Assembly (NCBI RefSeq): GCF_000218685.1
Contig: NW_006763291.1
Location: 3,413,443 to 3,477,442 of the forward strand
Origin: Serpula lacrymans var. lacrymans S7.9
Lineage: Eukaryota > Basidiomycota > Agaricomycetes > Boletales > Serpulaceae
Length of the DNA stretch: 64,000 nucleotides
Direction: 5' to 3'
The notes beneath the pieces were generated by a model. That model saw nothing but the letters and a program-made list of their open reading frames with translations, ran no database searches and was not told the origin of the DNA. This document shows positions 1-12,031 of the stretch, piece by piece. Both the position numbers and the translations under genes were made by a program. Numbering within the stretch: the stretch's first letter is position 1; every line of letters begins with the position of its first letter.

Positions 1-1
1 C

Positions 2-148
2 GGAGAGAATGACCTGGTTTCGTACTGTAAGCAAGAGGGCATTAGGCACATCCTCTTCAGCGACTTCTCCAAGGCTTTGACTGTTGTGCAGTCGGTCGTT
101 GAGGGGAAGAAGACGGCCGACGAGGTGTTAACCGTTGGCCAAGCTTGA
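2..148 (+). CDS. 3' end of an unrecognised gene (partial)
   Basis: An open frame enters from the left edge and ends at TGA 146-148, giving 48 residues. The visible tail reads GENDLVSYCKQEG followed by a hydrophobic-charged helix and EGKKTADEVL. I do not recognise the family. Codon usage looks natural and the frame ends cleanly, with a run to the next promoter about 260 bp away, so it is probably the last exon of a real gene. No domain, catalytic motif or targeting signal can be assigned from this fragment; the upstream sequence is needed. Confidence 0.55.
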   Translation, partial: GENDLVSYCKQEGIRHILFSDFSKALTVVQSVVEGKKTADEVLTVGQA

Positions 149-524
149 GCCAAGCTGTATTCTTATTGAACGTGGTGCGAACACCTTTTGTATCCAGTAG
201 AGTGTATAGATGAAGTATAGACGTCGGCCACGATTGTGTGCTTGTACTTCTGGGAACATTTGTTGCCTCGGCTATTTTACGCGCTTGTGAATCAGCGAAG
301 CCAACTTTGGTTTCCCCGCATCACGTGCTGAGTGATTTTACGACACGCTCGCTATTCGGAGGCGCGCTTTGGCTTCCCGCACATGGCTAGCTCCGCCCGG
401 GATACCCTCTTATAAACGGGCATTTGGTTTGTCAGAGCCCAAACGTCCTCAAAGGCGTTGTGTTCTACGTATTCCTTTTATGTTACACCTCTTGCGTGTA
501 TAACATCTCCAGGTATTTGGAGGA
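149..524. other. Intergenic region with promoter of the DHTKD1-like gene
   Basis: No open frame of note. It holds the 3' flank of the left-edge gene and the promoter region of the next gene: a CCGCCC GC-box-like stretch near 393-398 and a TATA-like element at 411-417. Confidence 0.5.
411..417 (+). promoter_or_regulatory. TATA-like element of the DHTKD1-like gene
   Basis: TATAAAC lies about 110 bp upstream of the chosen start codon at 525, just after a GC-rich stretch (CTCCGCCCGGG). Position and sequence fit a core promoter; the transcription start is not known. Confidence 0.4.
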
Positions 525-3500
525 ATGCAAAGATTAGATATATCTTCAAGAGCCTTCGTTCGCAAATGCAGGAGCTTAGGTCGCGTGCGTAGATATCATG
601 ACGAGTCATTTGGGTTTCGTCAGGCTCGCGAGTTTTCTCTCCCAGACTGTAAGTGCCTTTGCTGTTTCAGCTTGCAGCCCTCAGTTCATTGCTTTCACAA
701 TAGATTCACCTGCGCAGCTGCAGAATCGTACGGAGAATGCACCCCTGCTACGCTACGTAGACTCCTTGCGAACACATGGGCACCGTGCTGCCAGTATCGA
801 TCCACTGGACTTTCTCCAGCGAGAGCGGGTTGCTGCACTTGATCCGACACGCTACGGTCTCGTAGATGAAGAGAAGAAGTATAATGTAGACGGCATACTG
901 TGGACTCAAGCCGTCGGTTCGGAAGCCGGACTGCCTGAAGAAGATACCTGGTGGACTCTCGGGGAAATCACAAGCCATCTTAACTCGGTGTACACTGGTC
1001 GCATTGCATATGAATATATGCATTCCCCGTCAAAGACGGAGCGCCTTTGGTTTTCCCATCTTCTTGAATCACGTCGTTCCCCTAGCGGAAATGAGGCTTT
1101 CCCGGATGTGAAGGCAAAGCAGAAGCGTATTCACAGCTTGTTGGCTCGAAGCGAAACTTTGGATAACTTTTTACAGCTTAAATTTCCGAACTTGAAACGT
1201 TATGGTCTCGAAGGTGGAGAGTCAATGTTGCCTGCTCTAGATGCACTGTTCTCCGCGTCGTCGAAAGGTATATGTTCTTAATGTATCTGTATGTTTTCCC
1301 ATTGCTAATCAATGGACCTTACTGGTTTTGTGCCTTGCAGTCGGTATTCAACATATAATCCTTGCTATGCCACATCGCGGCCGACTAAATCTATTGACGG
1401 AGCTACTTGAATACTCACCGACTGCACTGTTCCACAAGATCAAGGGGGGCGCTGAAATCCCTGAAGAGCTAGGAGCTGAGGGTGATGTTATCAGCCATTT
1501 GGGTACGTGTTTAGTGTATGCGTCGTTGCGCTGGCTAGCTCAGTGCCGTAAATATCGAGAGCATGATATCGTATATTGACCTTTTGTTTGTACTAGTCGC
1601 GTTCCCTACGTTAAACTATGATGGTGCACAAAACCCTATCAAGGTCTCACTGCAGCCTAATCCCTCACACTTGGGTATGATTCAGATATTGTATTCCGAG
1701 TGTAACTTTTGACCTTTCAATGACCTCAGAGGCTGTCAACCCGGTGGCGCTTGGCAAGGCACGCGCAAAGCAATACACCCTCTTGAAAACCTCTCCAAAA
1801 GATTGCAAGCTCGGCGACAAAGTGATGTGTGTGCAATTACACGGCGATGCAAGCTTTACAGGTCAAGGCGTGATTATGGAGACGCTAGGTTTGAGTAATC
1901 TACCACATTTCACGAGTGGTGGAAGCGTGCACATTGTTGTCAAGTGAGTCAATTTGTTCCTGAAGATTACCATTTGCTAACTATTATTATATCGCCTTTC
2001 TAGCAACAAGTAAGTGTTTTCAAGTACTTGTTTTCAAATAATAGCCACTTATTGTGCTGTTAGCATTGGGTATACGACACCGGCTTCCAGTGCTCGTTCT
2101 TCGATGTACTGTTCGGATATTGCAAAGATGATCAATGCTCCTGTTCTTCATGTCAATGGAGATCATCCTGAAGGTAGAGTTACAGTGCTGGTATGGAATA
2201 CCCTGGAGTCTTGATATCAATCTAGATGTTATCCGTGCCGTGGAAACTGCTTTCAAGTATCGGAATTACTTCCGCAAGGTAACAGCTCACGTTCCTCTCG
2301 CAAGCACACTTTTATGACAAATGTATTGCAGGATATTGTTGTTGACCTTATTGTATACCGTCGATGGTTTGTATTATTATTTGTATTTCGTGTTTTCGCG
2401 GCTCATTCTGCTATCAGGGGACATAACGAACTCGATGAGCCAGCGTTCACACAACCATTGATGTATCAAAAGATTCGTTCAAGGCGGTCTATTCCACAAC
2501 TATATGAAGATAAATTAATTGTATGTTTTTTCTTCTTCTTTTGTCTGGTTAATGCAGTGATATGAACAGGCATTCTCTTCTTTGATAGAAAGAGGGCGTG
2601 GTTGCACAAGAAGAAGCATATAGCATACGGGCTAATTATAAATCTCATCTTGAAGAGCAACTCGGCCAAATTTCTTCATACAAACCATCTGCATCGATGC
2701 TTAGTAACCAATGGAAGGGAATGGTGTGGCCTGCGAGCAATGAGGCTATCCGGGACCCAGATACAGGTTTGGAGAAGGACATATTGATCAAGGTCGGAAA
2801 AGCTAGTGTCGCGACCCCTAATGGGTTTGTAAGTACCATGCTTTGATGCAGAAGCTGGGGGCTCAATCGCAGCTCATCAACAGGAAATACATCCGCGCTT
2901 GCAAAGACATGTGAAGCACCGCTTTCAAAGCATAGAATCTGGCAAAGGCCTGGATTGGGCAACTGCCGAGGTATATTTCTCATTTTGCCGTTTTTTATAA
3001 AGTGTAGCGAGAGCTAAATAGATCTCAGGCCATGGCGTTCGGATCGCTGATGCTCGAAGGCTGTGACGTTCGGATATCTGGACAGGATGTGGGGAGAGGA
3101 ACTTTCAGCCATAGGTAGGCTCGCATTATGTGGATTTCTGAGATTGGCTCAATGGATAATCTAGACATGCTATGTTAGTTGATCAGAAAACTGAGGGAGT
3201 CATTGTGCCTTTGAATTCGGAGCTCGAGTCAGATGGAAAGCTCGAGCTAGCAAACAGTGCGTTTCCCTAACCTTTTTCTCACTTTCCCGAAAACACAATT
3301 TGATGCGGTCACCCAGGTTCTTTGAGCGAAATGGCTGTTCTCGGTGTAAGATATTTCCAGCTTTGTTATTTCCAAACAAAATCTGACTGACGCCTAGTTT
3401 GAGTACGGTGCAAGCTGGGAAAGGCCCAACGTGTTAGCTATTTGGGAAGCACAGGTAGGGCTGACATGTAGTGAATCTATTTTGGACTGACGTTTGCAAT

Positions 3501-4516
3501 ATAGTTTGGAGACTTTTTCAATGGTGCTCAGGTAGGTTACGACTAACACCATTATCACTTGAGAGAAAGTTGACCGTTGATGTAAAGGTTATCATTGATA
3601 CATTCATTGCTTCTGCCGAGAGTACGTTCTTCTTTTCGACTTACCTTACAATGACCAACATCTTTACATAGCCAAGTGGCTGAAACAAAGCGGCATCGTG
3701 TTGCTACTTCCTCACGGACTAGATGGTGCAGGGCCCGAACACTCTTCATCTCGTATAGAGCGCATGCTCCAGGTTGGTCATTACTTATTTCGTATTTATG
3801 GGAGGACGCACGTTGAAAACTTGATGCAGCTGTCAAACGATCGATATACGCATAACAAAGATGAACCTGCTAACGTCAACATGCATGTGGCATTCCCAAC
3901 TACACCTGCTCAGTATTTCCATTTGTTGAGACGCCAGATCAAACGAAACTTCAGGAAACCATTGATAGTAGCAGCTCCTAAGACCTTGCTTCGTCTTCCG
4001 GTAAGTGTATACACAAGTCGCTGCTGCAAAATTGCTCAACTTGTACAGGCTGCGGCGTCTCCGTTGAGTGATTTGGAATCTGGTTCCCGTTTCTGTCCTG
4101 TTCTTGCCGATCCTCTTGCAGACGAGAAACAAGTAAAGAGAGTTGTCTTGTTATCAGGAAAGATATACTATGACCTTGTTAAAGAACGCGAAGTTCAGGA
4201 ACATGTTGACGATGTTGCATTCGTCCGCATCGAAGAATTGTCTCCCTTCCCATTCGCTGAACTTGGACATGTGCTAGGGCGCTATACCAACGCGAGGGAG
4301 GTCATGTGGTTACAAGAAGAGCCTCGCAATCAAGGACCATACACGCACGTATTTGGCAGGATTCAGGAGGTGTTGAGAGAGTTAGGACACGAGGAGAGTG
4401 CCAGTGCCTTGGTATATAAAGGGCGAAAGGAAGGTCCAATGCCTGCTCCGGGGATAGCGAAGATATATACTACACAGCAGAAGGACGTGATAAACGCAGC
4501 ATTCCAAGGATTGTAA
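525..4516 (+). CDS. DHTKD1: 2-oxoadipate dehydrogenase E1 (DHTKD1-like), mitochondrial
   Basis: Thiamine-diphosphate E1 that decarboxylates 2-oxoadipate (lysine/tryptophan catabolism) and passes the acyl group to a lipoyl E2 in the mitochondrion. Exons: 525-648, 704-1267, 1341-1502, 1597-1674, 1730-1943, 2004-2009, 2064-2173, 2226-2278, 2332-2366, 2418-2520, 2589-2828, 2884-2970, 3029-3114, 3165-3256, 3317-3345, 3398-3454, 3505-3531, 3588-3621, 3672-3772, 3830-4000, 4049-4516. The sum is 2841 nt (946 aa), close to human DHTKD1 (919). The 525 start gives an Arg-rich, presequence-like N terminus followed by [11 protein letters not shown], which fits the family. Visible motifs: [82 protein letters not shown] and the C-terminal EEPRNQGPY. 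The length and the DHTKD1-type [10 protein letters not shown] block favour DHTKD1 over the longer 2-oxoglutarate dehydrogenase E1. The TPP-site triplet reads NNN instead of the usual NNQ. Confidence 0.9.
2004..2009 (+). other. 6-nt microexon in the DHTKD1-like gene
   Basis: CAACAA is preceded by CTTTCTAG and followed by GTAAGTG. It splits the 1944-2063 gap into introns of 60 and 54 bp. Including it gives V-V-N-N-N-I-G-Y-T-T-P, restoring the conserved E1 motif. Skipping it keeps the frame but deletes two of the Asn residues. Confidence 0.75.
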
Positions 4517-4870
4517 ATTTTGTAAGTAGTAACGAGAGGGACTAATTAGAGAGATGTAGACATTTTATTGAAGTCGGAATAAATAGGTCTGATGTCTCCA
4601 AAATCTGTATACAGATCATAACAAGACACGCGACGGGAAGTTTCTCTGGTAAATGGCCCTTAAACATATCATACAATCTCTAGATGGTTGTTTGTTTCAG
4701 AGGCTGTTGCCAAACAAACACCTGTGTGAAACGCGTGATCGTCACGAAGCGCGTTAGTCACAATTAGGTCACACTTTCGCGACATTCCCCTCCACGACTT
4801 GGTCCAAGTAGTAGGAATCAGTCTTTCTTCCAGTTGTAGCTTCTGGACATACAAAGGAAGAGCTTTCAAG

Positions 4871-7800
4871 ATGCCTCTTATTCGTATCGAGCTCTGTGAT
4901 TTTAAATCATATCGGTATGTAAAACCCTTCACACAGTGTAACTTGTACTCAATATGATGGCAGAGGCCATCAGGTCATTGGGCCTTTCATGAATTTCACC
5001 TCTGTGATAGGTCCAAATGGTGCTGGGAAGTCGAATCTTATGGATGCCATCTCTTTGTCTTGGGTGTGAAAAGTGCACAACTTCGGAGTAGTCAACTGAA
5101 GGATCTTGTCTATCGGGGTAGACGTCTCGCCAGGAATGGCGTGGAAGGTGCGTCTGATGCTACGCAGGACGATGACGAAGAAGAGGGGGAAGGCGAAGGG
5201 TCAGCCAGGAAGGCATGGGTATTGGCTGTGTATGAGGACGAAAAGAAAAAGGAGTGGTTGTTTCAACGAACGTATGTCATCGGTCGTTCCTACCGGGTTA
5301 CAATCACGGTCTTATTTTTCACTTAGGATATCCACAACAGGTGCATCCGAGTACAAGCTCAACAACAGGGTTGTCACGTATTCCGCATACAACGCAGCAC
5401 TCATATCACACAATATCCTCGTAAAAGCTAAGAACTTTCTCGTCTTCCAGGGAGACGTAGAAGCGGTCGCATCTCAATCTCCTCGTGAATTGTCTCGCCT
5501 CATCGAACAGATTAGTGGCTCTTTGGAGCTTGCTGCAGAATACGAGCAAGCTAGAGAAGCACAGGAGAGAGCTACAGAAAATGCCACATTCAACTTCACG
5601 AAAAGACGGGGTATTGCTGGGGAAATAAAGCAGTACAAGGAACAAAAGGGAGAAGCTGAGAGATTTGAAGCGTTATGTCAAGAAAAGGTTGGCAAATGCC
5701 CCTTGTTGTTGATCTTTTTTACCTTGTGGCTCTTGCTAAGCTCGAGTTGTGACTCACTACTTTGTTTCAGGACGACCTGATCCTTCGCCGCATTCTTCAC
5801 AAACTTTTTCACATCGAAAAAGACATTGAGAATAACGTTCGTGAAATCAGGGATCAAAACAGAGCTTTAGTTGGATTACGTGAAGACCAACGTGTTCATG
5901 ATAAGGCATTGGAGGACGCTCGCGCTGAACAGGCCAGGGCTCGTACTAACGTCATCCAAAAGGAAAAGAGAATAAAGAAAGCTGAAAAGTCACTCGAAGG
6001 CAAGGTATAACATAGATCCACTTCTACTGTCTTCAATATATTGACTATATTGCTTCAAGCAACCTGATCTAGCGGCTACTGAGGCTCAGATGAAGCATTC
6101 TACAAGAAAAATTCAAAACGCACAAAATACCGACGAACAACTAACGAAAGACGCTGAGCGCCAGAGGGAAAAGCTGACTGGACTACAAAAGGACTTACAG
6201 GACGTGAGAAAGGCGGCTGATGCGGCTCAAGGTCAGACCCAATCGACTTAAGAGCGACTTCAGACGACTTTGATCTCATTTTCTCTTTAGAGGCTCAGAG
6301 AAGGCAATCGCAACACAATACGTCGCTGAGTGAAGAAAGTCTTCAGGAGTATCGTTCACTGTGTGTATATTCCCAGGTATATTGCTAGAGTATCAGTGTT
6401 GACATAACTCTTTTCAACAGTAAAGCGTCAGCGAGTATCCTGGCTGTCGACGAACGGCAGTCTCTAGAAACCCTATCACGAGATGAGAAAACTGCAAGTC
6501 GCAATTTGACTCAGATTAAAGATAGGCACGAGCAAATGGATCAAAAGAAAGTCAAGTTAATCGAAGAAATTAGGGCGCAAGGAGAGAGGAAGGAAGAGGT
6601 TAGTAATCTTCATTGTAGTTGTACTACGTTATCTAGCCAGTAGATAGACGTCAACTAACGCCTCCGGCCATAGTTAGAGCAGAAGACAGTAACGCTACAA
6701 GCGGATATGGATAGAGCGAAACAAGAGTACGATAACCAACTATCAGAGCGTACTAGAATAGCGTAGGTTTTTTCAGGTTCTTCAGATTTCACTATGTGTT
6801 TAATTTGTATCTTTGAAATAGGCGACTCGAAACGGAAACGAACGAAAAGCTAGCCGAAGTATATCAGAAGCTCTTACAGGCAGGAGTTGATAAGACAGAG
6901 TCTGAAAAGGAAGTAAAGTTAAAGGAAACACTTGCCAGTTTGCAACGTATATTCCCAGGTGAGAATACCAGCCAACTTCAAACGACAAGCCTAATTGAGA
7001 CTTGCTAGGTGTTCGTGGAAGAGTTGTCGACTTGTGCAAACCTACACAGAGGAAGTACGAGACTGCTGTCTCTGTCATCCTTGGACGTAACATCGATGCT
7101 GTGGTGGTGGACGAGGAAAAAACTGCCATCGACTGTATCGAGGTATTCAAAATCAGACTTGAGACTAGCTGAACTCTGTACGCTCACACTACACCGACAG
7201 TATATGCGCAACCAACGGGCTGGACAGGCGACTTTTATTCCGCTGGACACCATTCAAGTAAAGCCAATAAACGACAAATTCCGCTCTTTTGCGAAAGGTG
7301 CACGCTTGGCTGTTGATGTCATTCAATACGAGCCAGTGGTTGAACGGGCGATGCATCATGCCTGTGGAGATGCACTTGTATGTGATTCTATGGAGGTAGC
7401 AAGATATGTATGTTATGATAAGGGCCAGGAAGTGAAAGGTACGTATATCTTTTGTGTGTTGCAGATGTCCTCTGAAGTCCATGGTTATGGATGGCTAGCT
7501 GTCACCCTCGAAGGGACGATAATTCATAAAAGTGGGTTGATAACTGGTGGTCGGAGTACTCACGGCGGAGGGAAAAAGTGGGATGAAAAGGATGTCAAAG
7601 GTGAATTATATCGAGGACAATTTAGTCTTCAGTCCTGAAACTGATAAGCTGCGTAGGGCTATATCGCGTACGCGATGCTTTGACTGCACAATTGCAAGAA
7701 CTCAGTAGGTCGAAACCACGTGGAAAGGCCGATGAAAACCTGATCGCTGAAGTCACACGCTTGGAGTCTGTCATTGCTGTGGTTAAAGACGATCTGGTAC

Positions 7801-9938
7801 TATATTTATGGACAGCTAAGACATCTATTACGGTACTGATCTTCCTCGTAGAGCGCGTGCAAACTTCGCCTGAATGGAGCCAAAGATGAACTCAAACATC
7901 TGGAAAGGGAGTTGAGGAAGCTTGCCCCTGAACTCAGGAGGGTCTGCCTCTTTTGTCGTTTTTGGCATGTATCATTCGCTGATTATCCTGCATCCTCCAG
8001 GCGCAAACAACACATAATTCTCTCAAAGAGAAAGTCGACAGCCTGGCGGCCGTAATCAACGAAGCCGAAGATGGCGTCTTCGCCTCTTTCTGCAACAATA
8101 TCGGGGTATCTAATATCCGAGAGTACGAAGAGCAACAGCTTAAAGTTGCTGAAGAAGAAAGCCTAGCTAGGGTTCGGTATGATCAACAGATCATGCGGTT
8201 GACCCATCAGTGAGTCATGCTGGGTTGTGTTCCTTTCCATTCAAACTAATCTTATCAACAACGAAGGTCTCAATTCGAGGAAGAGCAGTACAAGAACATA
8301 CGGGAACGTCTGTCTACTCTCCAAAATATGGTCCAAGCTGAACAAGCGAAAATGACCGAGCTTGAAAATAAGAAGCGCGACATTGAACGAGAAATCGCAG
8401 AAGCGCAGGAAACCCTTTCTGAGCTACGCGATGAGTTAAATGGCCTCAACGAGACTCTTGAACAAAAGAATAAAAGCGTTGAACATGTGAAACGTGCTCA
8501 TGCGAAAGCGTCGAAAGTTCTTGACCAAGCATTGAAAGAAATAGGGACGAAGGTACGGTCCATGTCGTCTACTGATGTGGGAGTGCATAAATTTATCTTA
8601 CGGCTTTTTCAGAATGACGAGATCGAAAAGCTGGCTCTAGAACGCTCATCGACGTACAGGAAATGTCGTCTTGAAGATATCAAAGTTCCTCTTCGGGATG
8701 GTAATCTTAGAAACGTGCCTATGGAAGAGGTAGGTGGATTTTCCAAGGCGCAATGATTCATGCTAAATCGCATTCATAGAATCTGCGAGAAGAAGTTGCA
8801 ATGGATGTTGACGAAGACGAAGACGGCACTCAACGTCCTAGGCAGGTCCAGAACTATGGTATAGAGGTCGACTTCGACATACTGGATGACGACGAACGCT
8901 CAGTAAGTGTTATGATCTCTCTAAAAAGTCTACGACACTACAGTTATTGCACTACTGCTACAGAATAACTCTCCCGAAACCATTGCCGAGTTCGACTCTT
9001 CGATAGCCAAGCTCAATGCAGACATAGAACGGATGGCGCCCAATTTGAAAGCCATGGAGCGGTGAGTGTACTTCAAGCTTGGAGAACTCATTAGTGGTGT
9101 TTATCGGTGACAGGTTGGATGATGTCGAGGCGAAGTTAGTGCAAACAGAGAGGGAAGCCGACAAGGCTAGAAAAGATTCAAAAACTGCTCGTGACCAATT
9201 CAGCGAAGTTAAACGACGACGGTGAGATCAAGCAAGTATATATATATATAAATATCCTCTCTGACAACAATTCAAGGTGTGAACTCTTTAACAAAGCTTA
9301 CAATCATATTTCAGACCGTATCGATCAAGTTTATAAGGATTTAACTAAAGGAAAGGCATCTCCGATGGGCGGCGTTGCTTATCTCAGTTTAGAGGACAGT
9401 GAGGTTAGTGTTGTAAGGTCTCTCGAGAATACAGGAGTGTTTACACAGACTGTAGGAACCATATAACGCCGGTATCAAGTACCATGCCATGCCTCCTATG
9501 AAACGGTTCCGAGATATGGAGCAGCTTTCTGGAGGAGAAAAAACAGTAGCTGCTCTAGCTCTTCTATTTGCCATACACAGGCAAGTTTGACATGTTGTCA
9601 TAGTAGATACTATCTCACTTATCGATTCATTCAAGCTACCAACCTGCCCCCTTTTTCGTCCTGGACGAGGTAGACGCTGCTTTGGACAACACTAACGTGG
9701 CCAAGGTAGCAAATTATATCCGCACGCAAGCCTCCACTTCTTTCCAGTTCGTTGTTATCAGTCTGAAGGGCTCCTTATACGAGCGTGGTCACGCCTTAGT
9801 GGGTATTTACCGCGACCAGGATGTCAACAGCTCACGGACATTAACCCTTGACGTAAGTGGATCCTTGATTTTTTTACAAGCCACTACCTGATTGCGAATG
9901 ACCTCTGGTAATATCAGCTCACACAATATGCTGGATAA
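4871..9938 (+). CDS. SMC1: Cohesin subunit SMC1, with one single-base frameshift
   Basis: Structural maintenance of chromosomes protein 1: an ABC-type ATPase with long coiled coils and a hinge that pairs with SMC3 to hold sister chromatids. 24 exons: 4871-4914, 4964-5271, 5327-5687, 5771-6004, 6060-6231, 6291-6360, 6421-6598, 6674-6762, 6822-6958, 7009-7142, 7201-7438, 7499-7600, 7657-7796, 7852-7941, 8001-8209, 8267-8552, 8613-8729, 8780-8902, 8964-9061, 9114-9221, 9277-9403, 9456-9580, 9636-9852, 9918-9938. Motifs: Walker [33 protein letters not shown], hinge region with [18 protein letters not shown] and [16 protein letters not shown], signature [14 protein letters not shown], Walker [16 protein letters not shown]. 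Total exon length is 3728 nt, one short of 1243 codons. The lost base is in the T run at 5054-5057, where Phe-Val-Leu-Gly-Val is expected. The intron 9581-9635 uses a GC donor. Confidence 0.93.
9581..9635 (+). other. GC-AG intron in SMC1
   Basis: The donor reads CACAG|GCAAGT and the acceptor TCAAG|CTAC. Splicing here gives [18 protein letters not shown], the expected SMC1 sequence before Walker B. No GT donor in the vicinity restores this frame, so this is a rare but well-known GC-AG intron. Confidence 0.85.
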
Positions 9939-10088
9939 ACGACTCTTGTCGTGATGCTTTCGTGTTTGTCGCTGCTTGTCGCCCCTATGTTTCTTTAGCA
10001 CTAGTGTAATCTTATATTGGTCTGTATAATCTTGCTGTAGCTACCCGAACCCTTACCTTTCAGTACAATGTATGTTATGATACCACGA

Positions 10089-10109
10089 CCGTGACATATA
10101 TAGTCACGG
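10089..10109. repeat. Perfect 7-bp-arm palindrome
   Basis: CCGTGAC, a 7-nt ATATATA spacer, then GTCACGG. It lies in the SMC1 3' flank just outside the large inverted duplication. It could form a hairpin near the end of the SMC1 transcript or be a symmetric protein-binding site; nothing else distinguishes these. Confidence 0.4.
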
Positions 10110-10759
10110 TAGGTTGGCATGAAGCATTCAACCTGAACTCTAACGTTCTACTACATAGCAGCATATTTACACCAACTGTCTATGGCTCCTCCTACGCTGG
10201 TCTAACTTGCTAGGAAGAGCAAGTTAGTTGGATTTTTCCATTCGGATACATTGTTTCAACCTCATCTGCATCGACATTTCGTACATTTTGAAGCATTGAT
10301 CTGCTCACGGGATACTTTCTCAACTTGTGAAGGTGAGCTATTTCCAGTTCATGCAAGGCATGTAGATGGTCGGGAAGCCTGAGTGGAATGTGGGTGAGAG
10401 CTATCATATTTTGAGAACACTGCATCAAGCATCAAGGAAGTGTTCTGCGCAGTTACAGTGGCGTGCGTGATCAGAGAAATGTATTGACTGTGCTATCTCA
10501 GTGCGGCTCGGTATATCGGCCACCGACAGGACCGTCTCAGTCAGACTACCAGAAATATTATAATCACATTCATGGATCACAGGGCATCTGATCGTAAGTA
10601 ACAACACTTGTAGGACAACACAAATGGAGAACATGTATTGGCAAAGAGCGGGTCATGATGCAGTAAGTCACATCTGTCGTACTATCCCAAATACTGGATC
10701 TGGTTGATTGATGAACCGCATTTCGTTCCGTTTTGCTCGCATCATGGTCCTACTAGTAG

Positions 10760-10767
10760 TATAAAAG
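10760..10767 (+). promoter_or_regulatory. TATA box of methyltransferase copy A
   Basis: TATAAAAG sits 62 bp upstream of the ATG at 10829. The same element is kept in mirror image at 13561-13568 in front of copy B, so the duplication carried the promoter along. Confidence 0.6.
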
Positions 10768-10828
10768 CCAGCATTCTCAGGTTATCAATTGACCTGTTTC
10801 CTACCCCAGATAAGTTTCAGCTTCAGGA

Positions 10829-11968
10829 ATGTCTGAACTAGACACACAGCCAGCAAAAAATCCTCCGGCCCCTCTGCCTCTTGACGAACGTCTATACGTT
10901 CTCAAGCCCGAGACTTCAGCCTTCTTTAAATCACACACTGGGATTCACGATGACGATGCTCTGAAGAGTCATATCCTAGCCGTCCAAGCAAAGGCATACA
11001 AAGTTGGTTGTCTGATTTGTCTGCCTATATGTAAAATGTTGATTCCGTTGATCATTCAGATATTTCCCTATCCATGCATTCGTTTTCTAGGGTTCACCGA
11101 GTACGTTCATATTCTCTATCTATCACACGTTTCCTTTTCAACGGGATCTTTAGGACGACTATATATAATCTGCCTGCTTATCAGCATGTCTTGAAACTAG
11201 GCCAAGAACGCAAGGGCGCGATCTTGCTCGATATTGGGTGCTGCTGTAAGTATTTTCGTATCTTCTATCATTCTTATACTATGGCACTGACAACATCATA
11301 AGTCGGTGGTGACGTAAGAAAAGCCGTTGCAGATGGCTTCCCGGTTCAGAATGTGATAGCTTCTGATCTTCACGCGGGTAAGAAGTCAAGATGATTTTGT
11401 AATCTTAATCTTGTCACTTGAAGAATTCTGGGACCTGGGCCATGAGCTATTCAAGTCGACCCCAGAGACGTTCCCAGCGTCATTCATATCTGGTGATGCC
11501 TTTGATGTGTCTTACCTCGAAGCTGTGCCTCCGATCTACGATGCTGTAGAAACTACAGTTCCCAAGTTGAACACTGTGACCACATTGAACGCTCTTCGAG
11601 GGCACATATCCGCCCTGCACGCTGCTGCGTTCTTCCATCTGTTCAGTGAAGAGCAGCAGCTCACATTGGCAAGATCCCTCGCGTCCCTTCTCTCCCCTCT
11701 GCCAGGCTCCGTCGTATTTGGCCAACACGTTGGCAAGAAGGAAAAGGGACTGGTAAAGGGGTTTGGCCATACTATATTCTGTCACTGCCCCGAGACATGG
11801 GCTGCTATGTGGGACGGTGTGGTATTTGAGAAGGGCACGGTTCGCGTTGATGTCAAGCTGCAAGAAATACAGTCTTTCATAGAATTGAGTCCGAAGGTAG
11901 TGGAACGGATATCTGCTGAACAGGATACAGGTGCGATATTGCTCATATGGTCGGTGACTCGTCTTTGA
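10829..11968 (+). CDS. AusD-like SAM-dependent methyltransferase, copy A
   Basis: Class I S-adenosylmethionine methyltransferase of the family that includes AusD of the austinoid (meroterpenoid) cluster. Exons 10829-11002, 11060-11100, 11154-11245, 11303-11377 and 11424-11968 total 927 nt (308 aa), the usual length. Features in order: N-terminal LDERLYVLKPETSAFFKSHTG, FPYPCIRFLGF, the SAM-binding glycine motif LLDIGCCFGGDVRKAVADG, acidic loop VIASDLHAEFWDLG, and a C-terminal beta-rich region ending WSVTRL. It is the left member of a tail-to-tail pair with copy B, each on one arm of the inverted duplication. Family members often O-methylate fungal secondary metabolites, but no polyketide synthase, terpene cyclase or P450 lies in the window, so the substrate cannot be inferred. 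Confidence 0.85.
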
Positions 11969-12031
11969 AGTCGGCCTTGGTACTCGTTGTAATAATACTA
12001 TGTCGAATCTCTATATCGAAGTGTTGCCTAG

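Larger units (their letters stand above)
10140..12031 (+). repeat. Left arm of ~1.9-kb inverted duplication
   Basis: This arm matches the reverse complement of about 12297-14200. The match begins near the shared segment CATAGCA...CTATGGCTCCTCCTACGCTGG (left) and GTATATGGCTCTTCCTACGCTG (right, reversed), and runs through the whole methyltransferase gene and its promoter to the shared GTTGCCTAG at the centre. Identity is highest over the gene and lower at the outer edge. The arms are separated by a 265-bp spacer. Confidence 0.85.

Noticed and set aside
598..1281. Alternative start at 598 for the DHTKD1-like gene without the first intron
   Set aside because: It gives a hydrophobic N terminus with no family resemblance. 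Starting at 525 and splicing 649-703 gives an Arg-rich presequence and [11 protein letters not shown], which fits DHTKD1.
1944..2063. A single 120-bp intron instead of two introns around a microexon in DHTKD1
   Set aside because: It would delete the conserved Asn pair of the TPP motif, whereas the 6-nt exon has consensus splice sites on both sides and restores the motif.
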